Positions 24,694-35,925 of a stretch of 64,000 nt of DNA are shown in pieces; the stretch's first letter is position 1; each line of letters begins with the position of its first letter. Under the pieces are notes generated by a model. That model saw only the letters and a list, made by a program, of their open reading frames with translations, made no database searches and was not told where the DNA came from. The stretch comes from Megamerina dolium (Eukaryota > Arthropoda > Insecta > Diptera > Megamerinidae). The position numbers and the translations under genes are program-made. The DNA lies in NCBI GenBank assembly GCA_963854835.1, contig OY978526.1, forward strand, positions 27,393,073 through 27,457,072. Reading direction: 5' to 3'.

Positions 24694-25023
24694 GGGTGCC
24701 GTAGCTCAGTGGTTAGTGCGTTCGCCTTCTGATCTGTAGGTCGTGGTTCAATACCCGGCTGATGCATAACAAATTTAATATCGAAAAGATTTTTCTTTCG
24801 AACGGTACCCACCTGTAACAACTTGCCATGAAAAGGCTTCTAAAAAGAACTCTGTGACAAAGCTCAGAAAAAGTTATGTCACAAGTGTTCTGCCGTTCGG
24901 AACCGGCTAAAATAAGTAGGTCCATTCTAATACTGTCCAAAATTTAAGACGCACAACAGTAATGGAAGAGAAGCTCGGTCAATGAGCCCTTTGGGGCTTT
25001 AAGTGCCACATATTTATTTATTT
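24694..25023 (+). mobile_element. tRNA-derived SINE, near full length, type B, with target-site duplication
   Basis: Direct repeat atcacgt at 24687-24693 and 25024-25030. Box A gtagctcagtggttagtgcg and a box B slightly degraded (gtggttcaatacc). The standard body is followed by gaagagaagctcggtcaatg and cctttggggctttaagtg, ending in an ATTT tail. This is the best reference copy for the type B form. Confidence 0.88.
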
Positions 25024-25057
25024 ATCACGTAAACCTAAGAAAAGCTTGAAAATATCA

Positions 25058-25220
25058 TGGGCGTCCTTTACACATCCAAAAGTGATGCCGAACGTTTTGA
25101 TCGTTCAATTGAGGTGTCGTGAAATGGTCGATCAAATCCACGATATGCTATTAGGCGATCGATGAGTGATGGTGTGCAAACTTGAAGAGGCGACTGACCT
25201 CTCACATGAATGAATTATTT
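25058..25220 (+). mobile_element. mariner transposase relic, DNA-binding region
   Basis: Broken frames read SKSDAERFDRSIEV and then MVDQIHDMLLGDR, stop, VMVCKLEEATDLSHE. The pattern matches the mariner HTH segment of the HDMVLADRRLKVRELVEA type. Confidence 0.55.
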
Positions 25221-25249
25221 TAGTTTTACATAAATATTGGATAATTTAA

Positions 25250-25430
25250 AAAGTATCCGCGGTTTTTTGGTACATTTTTGAACAATAATTTTATTGGTAA
25301 TCATTTTTAATCATGTACATATTGGCCATTATTATCTATGACATTTTGCCATTTTTTGGGTAACTTCATAATTCCATCAGTCTAGATCAGCTGTGGGTTA
25401 TCGACGAACATTTGTGCCGTGTCATCAAAG
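25250..25430 (-). mobile_element. mariner transposase relic, C-terminal end
   Basis: The minus frame reads IMKLPKKWQNVIDNNGQYVH followed by a stop, typical of mariner C-termini. Its orientation is opposite to the neighbouring 25058 fragment, so they are different insertions or a rearranged one. Confidence 0.55.
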
Positions 25431-28400
25431 ATGATATTAGTGCCTCCTCAACCTTTTGTCCCACCAGTTTCAAAATTTCTTCGGCTTTTTAAATTTAAGA
25501 AATATTGGACAAAGAGTATCGAGTTAAAAAAAATACTATCATCTACATAGATGCTTCAAATATTTTAATTTTCAGTGACTTATTAAATCACCAACATAAC
25601 TAAACGCCTTGAAGCAGAAAAATTTTTCATTTTTGAAGAAAGCTCTTTGCAATGAGCTTTGTAGTCCATAAGAAAGAAATAAATATATTAAAAAAAAAAA
25701 ACCATACGTTCTTTGGATAGTGCTAATATACCTACATGCACACACACATATATATATGCTCCCCACAAATAAAAACATTGAACAATGCGTGAATGCTTGT
25801 GTACGTGTAGATTTATGAAGTGTTTAAAAGGTTCTCCAGTCAAGTGTTGTTTTAATTTCGACAATTCATCTATCTATCCAAATATCTATGTACTATATTT
25901 GAATCTATATTACGTACATATATTACGCTCCATTTCATTTGAAAGCCATCTCAGACCGACAAGTAGCAATTTGCTGCTTGACGTAGTTGCATATCAATTA
26001 ACACTTTAATTGAATAAATTATAAGTGCGTTATTCAATCCTATGATTTTTTTTCTCTTTATTCATTTATAATGATTTTCATGTTTTTTTTGGCGATATTT
26101 ATATGAAATTTTATATATGTATGTATATTTTTTTGTATTTGAAGTGGAGCTTTTATGCACGCACTTAAATGCATACTTAAACAGGCTGGATTTAAATAAA
26201 GGTTCGATTTGATATACAGAAACCAGAGCGACATGATTAAGAAGTGATAAGCACTTGCCCCCCATTAAATCATTATTAACATTAATTATTCCCATTTTGA
26301 TAATCATCATTGTCATCGTCATCGTTATAGTGATTTTTATATTCGGGCATTACAATGATTTGTAGGCGATTTATTGTAATGAAAAATTCAGAAATATTTA
26401 TGCTCACTATTCTTATTGTTCATCACACACGTTAGAATCATCATCATCATCATAATAATGATTTGCAAAATGTACTCATAAAATTGCAATGTTTTTATTT
26501 GTTGCTGTTGTTGTTGTTCTTGGTTCATCAATCCAATCAAAAAATGCAAAGTTGTCTTAACAGTTGCAACAAAAACAACACCTATAATAATAAACAATTT
26601 GTTGGCAATAAATATTTGATTTGATTTGATTAGAGTTGTTGGTTTTTTTCATTTTCATTTTTCCAATTGCGATTGATTTGATGGAAGAATAATATGTCAA
26701 TAATACTACAAAATTTCAGTGATTTTGACGTTCGGATTGGATAATAATAATTATGATGATGATGATGATGATGATGATGATGGTGATCACTATCGTGCCT
26801 CTAAGCATCTCGCACAGTGTTTCGTTCTTGGGCAATTATATAGTAAAAGTGAATGTCACAGTGTAAAATAGGGTTTTGCAAATTAATATATTTCCTTAGT
26901 TTATAGTAGGGCTGAGTAATCAGTGCTTTAGCTAAAAATATTATATTTGATCTGATAATCAAAATCAATGAAAATATGAATTACACAGTGAAGCTCATTT
27001 TCTCAGTGGTGAACGAAACCAGTCTCAAACGATAGCATTTGACTTCAGTAACAAAAGCCGTAATCCCTAATATTGTAATGTACCTAAAGTTATGATTTTC
27101 TTAACGTTTCTAGTGACATCTTCAGCGCAAATATGACAGCTCCCAAAATTTCCCCTAAGAATTACGACCATCAAAATGAAATTACAATTCTCTTTTCTTA
27201 CTATTTTATTTAAAACTGCTTAAAGTGAACATGGCAAAGCACTCAATAATTTTAATTGAGTCAGAGGTCTCTGGTTCAACATAAAGTGGTTCAATTTATA
27301 TGAACGACGAACGTGTCGATGGGCAAATCTTGAAAATTTTTCATGTGATAACAATATTAAAGCCATTAAATATATGGAAAATATTTGACTGAAATCGTTT
27401 TTTCGGTTTATTAGTTTTGGTCACAGTTTATATGGAAAAGCGACCCTGTGCGTCGATCTCAAAATGTGTGGATAAGGTTTGCTCGTTTTTGTAGTGATGT
27501 TTATTACTGAATTTTTATTCGTGCATTTGGTAATTGCAGTTAGTGTGAATATTTATTTATTTGCACCGAACAATACTAAATATTTGTATAAAAGCTTCAT
27601 TAATTTTCATTTCATTGATTAATAAAAATATGCGTAAGCATTTAGTAGAGGTAAGAAGAGAGATAGAAAATAATAGGAAAAATAATAATAATAATAATAG
27701 GAACGAAAAAAATAGCCATCATATAAAGCAAGGAATTGCTTTATTGACAAGTACATACATTTACTTTTCGGTTCAACCTGTAACATTGTGAAATATATTA
27801 TAATATTTTAATTTTATGCATATCAGGGAGTTTGAATTGGTTATTGCGAAAATGTTATTCCATAACAGGATGCTTTGTTCTTCTGTTTATTATCAACTCA
27901 CTAATCACCAGTATCAGTATTGGTTAATTAATTTTGTCATTATAAAGCTTTATATGTAGTTCTGACTTTGAAAATGTCTAGTCTATTTTTGAGGAGCTCG
28001 AAATTGTATTAAATTTTTCCTCATAACATCACGAAAATGCACATTTATGAAAAGTAAAAACTCAAATTGAAGTCTGCAAAATTTAATAATAACTTTAATT
28101 ATTCACTTTGTTGACCGTATAATGGTTGTATTCGTAAGTAAATGGACTTTCTTGCGCACTAAACTGCTGAACTTTAACTTTAGAACGTGTTTAGGCCAGC
28201 TACACTAGTTTCGAAATTTTATTTGAAACTGAAAACTAATTGAATCCGAATTTTTGGCCTACTGGTAGACCAAGGTGTCTCTACTTTGACGCACAAAATT
28301 AATTGGAGCAGCAAATGATAATCTTTTTTAAGTGTTTTCTAAAGTAAAAAGCTTTATCATTCATTAGACGTCTATAGCAATTTTTATTTACGTATTTACA

Positions 28401-28559
28401 AGTTACAGTAGTGACAAGCAAACAACCTCCTTTTTCTTTTTAAACCAAAAATCGGAGCTTCGTGTTTTGTTTACGCAAGAAAAAGATAATTGAGAACAAA
28501 ACCAAGCTAAATAAGTATTATCCAGACTCTGTCTGTGGCTTTTTGATTTTCGTTGTATC
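25431..28559. other. intergenic, no gene seen
   Basis: AT-rich with a ten-unit (GAT)n microsatellite at 26754-26783 and a short AAT run at 27684-27700. No exon recognised. Confidence 0.5.
26754..26783. repeat. (GAT)n microsatellite
   Basis: Ten consecutive GAT units. Shorter arrays of the same unit are at 4068-4089 and 53596-53634. Confidence 0.9.
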
Positions 28560-28965
28560 TGCACAAGCACCGATGACGCTAAACGTTCGGGACGCCAGTA
28601 CAGTATAATATTGAAGGACTTCAAAGTGAAAGTAAGGGAGGTAGTTGAGACCACAAAAATCTCGTATGGCTTAGTGTTCAATATCACACATGACATGTAT
28701 GAAGACGCTCTGCTTGCGATAGGTGCTGCGTTTGCTTATCATCATGATAATGCACCTGCCTATTCATCGTTAGTTGAGCAAGCAAAATTTGTTCCTCACC
28801 TTCACCGTATTAGCCAGTCTTGATACCAGTAAATTTTACCTATTTAGCTGAATAGATGGCTTTTGGTAAGTGATTTTACTCAAATGAGGAACTCATAGCT
28901 GAAACTGAGCCTTATTTTGGAGAACTTTCGAAGAAATTCTTTTTGGACGGAATAAGTTGAAAAAT
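28560..28965 (+). mobile_element. mariner transposon relic with internal deletion
   Basis: The plus frame reads KVKVREVVETTKISYGLVFN (HTH region), then directly AYHHDNAPAYSSLVEQAKFV (second catalytic Asp region). The segment containing the first catalytic Asp is deleted. Downstream, broken frames resemble the C-terminal end (RWLL..DFTQM, LILENFRRNSF). Confidence 0.75.
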
Positions 28966-31100
28966 AATAATAAAATAATATAGCAGGTTAAAATTGAGCA
29001 ATTTTTCGAGTTTAGTCTCTTGGATTGCACCATGTGGACGTGGCAGTTGACCGATCGTTACCTTTTCAAATGTTCATGGTAAATTTCGTTGAAATATTTC
29101 CAGATTTGTTCAAGGTATCATAATAACCAGACAGGTGGTAGCAGGCGGATCGACGTGAAGACGGACGAACTTAAATCGTATATGGATAAAGAATTTTTAC
29201 ACGTTTCTAAGTGCCAGTTTTTCAGTGCTAGTTCAAAATACATTTGAAATAAGTTTATGTAAACAGAGTTACAATTTAAACTAATTTGAAAACACAGCAA
29301 GAAAGGATGTACTGCAGTGCAAGAACAGACAACTGAACTACTGATAGGCTAATCTTAGTTTAACCCAGTTAGATTGGGCATTTAAACTTAGTTTAAACTA
29401 CGTTGACATTTGACTGAAAAACTGCAAATTGAATTTAAACGTACATTAAGTGACAAATAAAGTTAAACTTGCATTGAAAAGCACTAAGTAAACCTTTTAT
29501 CATGTTAACGAAGGAAATTTTGAACTATCATTATTCAAATTGTACAGTGCACAAGTAGATTTTTTGCCCAGTATTTGTGTTTGGTAATCACATAAACATA
29601 TGACAACCCTGCAATCGCAATCCTGATAGGTGGGTGTCCTAACTAATGCTAGCATATTTACAAATAATGTGCTATAGAGGGCGCTGACATCATTCATTTA
29701 AGTGCAGCATTTTTGATACGTACTGTACATGTTAAAATTTTGTGTACTTTTTGTTTGAAATGTAGTAAACTCATTTATACATATATGTTGGATGCAAATA
29801 AAAATGTGTGCGGGACAGTGTAACATTTCTTTGAACAATAGGATGAATAAGGACAAGACGTAGTAAGTTGTGTTAATTCTTGCCAAAGACGCAACGCTGT
29901 CTGTAACTATACTTTAGAGGTATTAGGGACATCGTCCATTTAGTCTTCGGAATAAACACCAAGATTTGTAATTTTGCTGGACGTTGAGTTATCCGGTTAC
30001 GAAATTTGGATTTGGTACATGCAACGAAACTATATTAGGGTCCTCATCGAAACGCTTAAATGTCAAAATTTGTATGAGAAGTGGTTTACAAAATTTGTGT
30101 AAGTTTAAGCGAAAATTTCAGTGCGTAAATTGAGGTGAAGGCAGAAGAGAACAACCCCCTTTAATGTTTAACAATGGATGTAAATGCTTAAATTTCAGCG
30201 TTTCTTTAATAAAAACGTTTAGATGAATACCAGTATTATAAACATCAGTTGAGTACGCCTTTTATAATGATTTATGTTTTTTTTATTAAGATAAAATTAT
30301 ATTCTTTTCTCTGCAAACAAATTAATCACGTCTTATTAATAAGACTCTTAAATACATGCATCATCACTATTGTTACGTATGTAGGTAAATAATAAATGAA
30401 ATTAAATAACAAAAATATGAAGAAACATAATAATTATGAACATAATAAAACACATGTGAAATATAATACTTAAAACAAAAATAAAAAAAAAAAAATCTAC
30501 GTTACATCGACTTTTCCTCTTGTTATCATCGTAATCAATATTATATATTTGGCAAACATTTTTAAACATTGAAAATACATACATAATTTATATAATTAAT
30601 TGGTGGGGGGCGAAATTTTCTAAGTACACGTGCATACACTCTATTACAAAATTGTTCATTCACTATGGAAAATCTTCTCTGTAGCAGCAATGCCAGATAT
30701 ATGAAACGTTACTTTGAGAATGAAATGAAAATTTACTTCCAATCAAATATAAAGAACCATGTGTACATATATTAAGGAATCACATTGTTCAAAAAACATT
30801 TTGACTGAATAGAAAGTCGTTCCTGAGCATAACTGTTTCAAATAAACTAAGATTCCTTTTTAGTCGATAATCGATAATCATCTTAATGTACATAATGATG
30901 CATAATTTTGTAATACAGTGTATAGAGAGCTCAATAAAATAAGCGCGAAAAAGTAGGAAACATATTCACATATTAGGGTATTCAATTTCAATTTGGAAAA
31001 TTAGACTAATTTGTAGCATAAACAAAACACAACAATAACAACAACAACAACAACAACGTAAACATACGAGTATTAACAACCCTAAATTTCTCATACGCCT
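28966..31100. other. sequence downstream of the ladybird gene, no gene seen
   Basis: AT-rich, with a (CAA)n microsatellite at 31034-31058. The 3' UTR of the ladybird transcript could extend into the right end of this interval. Confidence 0.5.
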
Positions 31101-31106
31101 TTTATT
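31101..31106 (-). terminator. candidate polyadenylation signal AATAAA of the ladybird gene
   Basis: The minus strand reads AATAAA here, about 85 bases downstream of the TAG at 31192. A CAA/TTG microsatellite lies between the two (31127-31150). The 3' UTR would be short, so other, more distal signals remain possible. Confidence 0.35.
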
Positions 31107-31191
31107 TTGCACAAATCAACTGCGTAGTTGTTGTTGTTGTTGTTGTTGTTATTACTGTTCTTGCTTTTCTTAAAATAAACATCATCGACAA

Positions 31192-31970
31192 CTAGTGATT
31201 GCTGCCAATGCCGATGCCATTATTGCTGCTACTTCCACCACCGCTGCTATAATACATAAGCGTCATCATCTTTAACATTTTCAGTTCCTTTTTATCCGCG
31301 GCTGCTGTTGCCGATTTGGTTCCTCGCTGCTGCTGCTGCTGCTGCTGATGCTGCGATACCACCGACCTCAATGGCATGGCCATAAGTTGCTGTTGTTGTT
31401 GGTGATGATGATGTGCATAGGCGATGCCATGTTGCATCGGCTGGTGATTTTGGGTTGTCTGCATCTGTTGGTGCTCCCGTTTTTGTTGCTGCTCCTCCTC
31501 CACTTCCTCCAATTGTAATTGCAATTGTCGCTGAAGTCGCTGCTGGTACTGGTGGCTGATGTCTGCTGACTGGTCGTGTCTTTAAAATACTTAAGTCATT
31601 AACATTCTCTAAAAAGCTTTTATGTCCTGACAATTGTTTCACACTTTCGACATCCTTTTTCAGCTCCTCCATGTCACGTTTCAGCTTGGCACGTCGATTT
31701 TGAAACCATGTTATCACCTGCGAAATATTGAATATGAATGAGAATGTGTAGCATTATATAGATATTGTGCATGACACTTGTATTATGGTACCTGTGCATT
31801 TGAGAGTCCCAAACCGCCAGCAATTTCATCACGATCCGCTGGCGACAGATATTTTTGATAGAGGAAACGCTTCTCCAGCTCGAATATCTGATGATTGGTG
31901 AAAGCAGTACGTGATTTTCGTTTCTTCTTCGGATTTGTGCGTGTTGCAAATATACTCAAGGTGGTAGGAT
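31192..31970 (-). CDS. lbe: ladybird homeobox transcription factor, 3' two exons (lbe most likely, lbl possible)
   Basis: A sequence-specific DNA-binding factor of the NK-cluster Lbx/ladybird family, known for roles in fly muscle, heart and epidermal identity. Exon A (31970-31792) starts after an acceptor reading ttttccag, with a codon split 1/2. It encodes 59 full residues, including a basic NPKKKRKSR stretch and homeodomain positions 1-44 (RTAFTNHQIFELEKRF, LYQKYLSPADRDEIAGG). The donor CAG|GTACCA and acceptor tttcgcag|GTG define a 74-bp intron, an insertion point typical of this class. Exon B (31717-31192) supplies VITWFQNRRAKLKRD with W48, F49, Q50, N51 and R53 intact. It then reads ELKKDVESVK and a conserved-looking block ending NDLSILK. 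Beyond that the homeodomain frame runs to a stop at 31292, while the +1 frame (Gln/His-rich) runs to TAG at 31192. The start codon and N-terminal repressor motif lie outside the window. Assignment to ladybird is secure. The choice of lbe over lbl rests on my memory of the residues after the homeodomain and is tentative. Confidence 0.9.
31718..31791 (-). other. 74-bp intron inside the ladybird homeobox
   Basis: A short intron with donor GTACCA at 31791 and acceptor tttcgcag ending at 31718. It interrupts the homeodomain exactly between residues 44 (Q) and 45 (V) in phase 0. Removing it restores the uninterrupted reading SNAQ-VITWFQNRR. Confidence 0.88.
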
Positions 31971-32149
31971 CTGGAAAAAGTCGTAAGAAAAACGCCAACA
32001 TGTGATTTAGTATTTATTCATATTTGGTATTTTTAATATTAAAATTTGTACAAGCTATTGAAAGAGCAATAGAATGCTATTTCTTACAAAATCTTAGACA
32101 AATTTAAAATTCTCAAAATCTTAATCCACAACTACCGGATCTCTGGAAC

Positions 32150-32290
32150 CACCAGTGCAGTTAATGAGGCTAACTGTGAACTGTGGAAACCTTGTGACAT
32201 TACTCTTTCAGAAACTTTTCATGGAATATCATTACCGCTAGGGGAATTCTACATAACATGCCTGCAGGTGGTCTCCAAATCTGGGGTTTT
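32150..32290 (-). mobile_element. old SINE fragment
   Basis: Minus-strand body blocks of the tRNA-derived SINE, diverged: ccttgtgacattactctttc, cttttcatggaatatcatta and catgcctgcaggtgg. It lies just inside the presumed ladybird intron. Confidence 0.55.
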
Positions 32291-32639
32291 GAACTAAAAA
32301 CTTATGCACAGCCGACCAATGCAATTCAGAGCTACTTTGAGTCGTTATCTCTTTTTATCACCGGTTCGATCTAATCTACATCGAGTCAACAAGTAATGAG
32401 CAACTCTACAAGCAGAGCTATTTTAAATTAGTCCGAATTTTACACGTAGAATAATATTGGAAAAGAGGTGTAACCTAAGCCAGTCTTACCACAAACCAAA
32501 CAAGAGTGGGCCGTCTTTTGCGGCAGTGAGGTTTCGATGCAAAAAATGATGTTTCTCGTCTCGATCAGTGAAACTTCGAGTAAATAATGAACATAGAATT
32601 TGTACCAAATTTTGTGTTGCAATCGTTTGAAAATATTGC

Positions 32640-33095
32640 TCAAAGCTCATGATTAGTCAGCACTTTCAAAAACCAGCGCATACGACTAGTACAAAGTCGT
32701 CAAGGATGATCGAGAAGTCGTCGAAGACTTGGCTCATTCTAGACGCTAGTCAACAAGATTCACAGAAGATTAGATCGAAAGAGTGAAGGAGCTTGTCCTC
32801 GAAAACCATCATTCTAGCTTAAGAGAGATAACACACGAACTCAGCATGCTTCTTGAGTCCATTTGTTTGATTTTGGTCGATAATTTAGGCAAGTGAAGTG
32901 TCGCTGCAAGAATCGTTTCAAAGAACTTGAACTTTTGCAATGATTGTAACAGTTTTACTCGCAAAAACTCAACAAATGCACTCGAACTAGCACAGTATTC
33001 ACCATATTTGGCACTGTGGTGCTACTTTCTTTCTGCAAAACTGAAATTTCTGCATCGGTGTACCCTTTTGGAATCAACTGAAGTCATAAAATAAA
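32640..33095 (+). mobile_element. mariner transposase relic
   Basis: Broken frames: RSRRRLGSF, then an HTH-like stretch (ELVLENHHSSLREITHELS-type residues in shifted frames), and at the end SFTRKNSTNALELAQYSPYL with SAKLKFLHRC. This last corresponds to the YSPDLAPCDFFLFPKLK region, with the third catalytic Asp lost. Heavily decayed. Confidence 0.6.
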
Positions 33096-34899
33096 AAATC
33101 TGCACACACTACTGACACCGACTGACTTAACCAGCTGTTGTAAACGCTATGGTCGCTTTGGTCCCATCCAAGTTAGGCAGTATACAGTTTAAATTGATAA
33201 TTCCCGGCAATTTCTTGACAGAATGTAAACTATGTAAGGTCTCTGATAATGTAAAGTGTTCTGCATCATCATCATCATCATCGTGAACAACAACAACAAC
33301 AACTAACAATGAAATCGTAAATATAAATATGCACATATAGATAGATAGTTGTTGTTGTTGTTGTTACTGTTGTTGTAGCTGCTGTTAAATTTAATGTGAT
33401 TTTTATGTGTAAATCGCATGCCAAGATAGATCAAAAACAAAAGCAACAAAAATAAAAAACAACAATAATAATAAATGAAAAACGAGATCACATACATACA
33501 CACCCAAACATACTCAAAACAACAACAACAACAACAACTACAACAGCCATAAACAGAAATAATCAGTTGTAGCATTTGTTTAGCAATCGTTTAAGATTTA
33601 CTGACGAATCATCATCATTCAGTAGTTCATACATAGTCATGTTATAGTCAAAGAAATTCATTGGAACTTTTAACCAAACTCATCACATCACATCACAATC
33701 ATTTAATAAATACATAAATGAGCTACATAGTAGTAATCATGTAAATACATATTAAGGTGAGGTGACCTAAGGTGTAATGTGATGTGTTATAATCTGTGTG
33801 TGTGTGTGTGAGTAGCGAATAAAGAGTGGGTGTGAGTGAGTGAGAGAGAGAGAGAGAGAGAGAGAGAAGCGCGGCATATCAATCATCAAAGGAATTTTGT
33901 TGTTTTTCTTTTGGTGTTTGTTATTTTGTTTTGATGTGATTTTTATTAGAGTGCGATTATGATTTGTTGTTTGAAGTTGTTGTTATTGTTATACCTATCT
34001 GCTTTAATCGAATTAATTGCCGAAATTTTCAAAAAGTAGGTATTTTGGTTATTTTCTTTTTTTTCTTACGAACGAATACTTTCGATAGATTGATAGATTT
34101 GATTGCATGTTTTGCGATTTTTATTGATTTCTTTGGTTGTTGTAATTTATCACTTTTTTTTTTTTATTGTTCCAAAGAGCGAAGGGGTCAAATGAGGTAT
34201 GGGTTTTTTGTTTTAGTAAGAGGCTGTTTTACTGTATTGTATTGTGATGTTATGTTTTCTGATGTTTTGTGATGGTACTGATGATTGATGTACAGCGGCG
34301 GAAATTGTTTTCAATCAAATTTTTATACAAATCTGAGATTGATGATAAATTTTCATAATTTAATCATTTACTATACTTAAAGTTTAATAGCGATATATTT
34401 TTTGATTTAATTTATTGAATAATTTAAATTTTAAACAAGCAATACATTTGGTAAAATAAGTTCAAGGATTGATTTTATAGATACAGTTGCATTGATTCAA
34501 AGAATTTGTCAACCGAAATTGCTTCCGAATGGTCAAAGTGTAAATAAATAACAACGTTCCGGAACCATGATATTTTTCCTCTTCCTAAATTTAAACTTTC
34601 GCTTCGAAGAACCTGATTTAAGAATCCCAAGAAGTGTGTTGCTTCAAAATGTGTGTTTTTTTAAGGTGACTCAATATATTTGGTTTCGATTTCATCAGCT
34701 CTTAAACTTATATGGTTGAATAGTCTAATATGGCTGATATGTTCTTGGGCTCTATAAGAAAAATACTGTTTTCTAAATGAATTATTCAGAAGAATAATCC
34801 TTAAACTTAAATGCACTGGCTCCAATGATTCTTCAATTTTTGGACTACATCCCTGAAGTGCGAATCCATTTGATCTATAAAATAAGCCGCCAGCACGGA
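33096..34899 (-). other. intronic sequence rich in microsatellites
   Basis: Contains (CAT)n at 33266-33283, CAA/TTG runs (33287-33304, 33348-33372, 33520-33545), a TG run at 33799-33812 and GAGT/GA repeats at 33828-33868. The GA tract is a potential GAGA-factor site cluster within the presumed intron, but this is only suggestive. No coding content seen. Confidence 0.5.
33828..33868. repeat. GAGT/GA microsatellite
   Basis: A run of gagtgagtgag followed by about 13 GA units. The same simple repeat occurs at 17731-17759. Confidence 0.85.
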
Positions 34900-35925
34900 G
34901 TTTTTAGGGTTGGAAGTTGGAAAGGTCGTCTGAGTTCGGTATTCCTGCGAAGCTCGTTCGGCTTTGCAGAATAACTTCCGTTGTGGATTGAAAATTGGGA
35001 AAGACCTCTCCCCGCCGTTTAATACCGAACGGGGTTTCAGACCAGGTGATTTGTTATGGTGCGACTTCTTCAATTTTATTATGGAGAAAATAATACGAGC
35101 TTCTGATCTACGATATAATGGCACTACGTTCAACAAAATTGTCGTGCTGTTAGCTTATGCCGATAATATCGACATAATCGGTATGAACACTCGAGCAGTC
35201 AGTGCAGCATTCTCAGAGCTGGAAATAGAGTCGCGTCGAATGGGTCTCACGGTGAACGAGGGCAAGACCATGTGCCTAGCATCAACAAACAAAGAGTCAT
35301 GGCGTCTTGGACAGCACGTCACTGTTAACAACTTCGCTTTTGAAGTAGTGAAGGACTTTATCTACCTTGGAACCAGTATAAGTAATGAAGTCAGCCTGGA
35401 TATATTGCGAAGGATCACACTTGCTAACAGCTGCTACTTTGGGCTAAGTAAGCAATTGAGAAGTCGAGCCCTCTCTCGAGAAACGAAAACCACTCTCTCA
35501 GATGAGAGAATATTCGGAGTTTTCGAGAAATAAGTCTAACGCAAGATCTTTGGACTTATTTGCGTTGGTGGTGAGTATCGAATAAGGTACAACCATGTCC
35601 TGTATGAGCTGCATGCCGACACCGGCATAGTAAAGCGCATTAAAATTCAGCGGTTGCGCTGGCTAGGTCATATCGAGTGAATGGAAGAACACGCTCCGGC
35701 TGAGAAGGTGTTATATTCGGAACCCGCTTGTGGACGACGCAGAAGAGGCACACCTAACCTCCGGTGGAAAGATCAGGTACTGGAGAACTTGCCAGCGCTT
35801 GTAATTTCTAACAGGCTCCAGCTAGCGAAGAAAAAAGTTGGCTGGTATAGAATGCTAGATTCGGCCTAAATCGATATTCGGTTGTTATGGGCACAGAAGT
35901 AAACAAGTAAGGAAGTAAGTAGCTG
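34900..35925 (+). mobile_element. RTE-like non-LTR retrotransposon, 5'-truncated, with GTAA-type tail
   Basis: An open frame of 189 residues (34964-35533) carries RT palm motifs: KIGKDLSPPFNTERGFRPGD, NFIMEKIIRASDLRYNGT and LLAYADNIDIIG. The catalytic pair Y-A-D-D is changed to Y-A-D-N. LGTSISNEVSLDILRRI follows. After a frameshift, RIRYNHVLYELHADTGIV and RLRWLGHIE are followed by the 62-residue frame ending in KVGWYRMLDSA. The terminal sequence gcctaaatcgatattcggtt is followed by GTAA/GGAA repeats. It lies opposite in orientation to the ladybird gene, inside its presumed intron. Confidence 0.88.

Noticed and set aside
31292..31717. Taking the homeodomain frame to its stop as the only C-terminus
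   Set aside because: Not fully rejected, but the +1 Gln/His-rich frame looks more protein-like, so both are reported and the exon end is set at 31192.
34807..35136. 109-residue minus-strand frame
   Set aside because: It overlaps the reverse transcriptase of the plus-strand RTE-like element and is a shadow of it.
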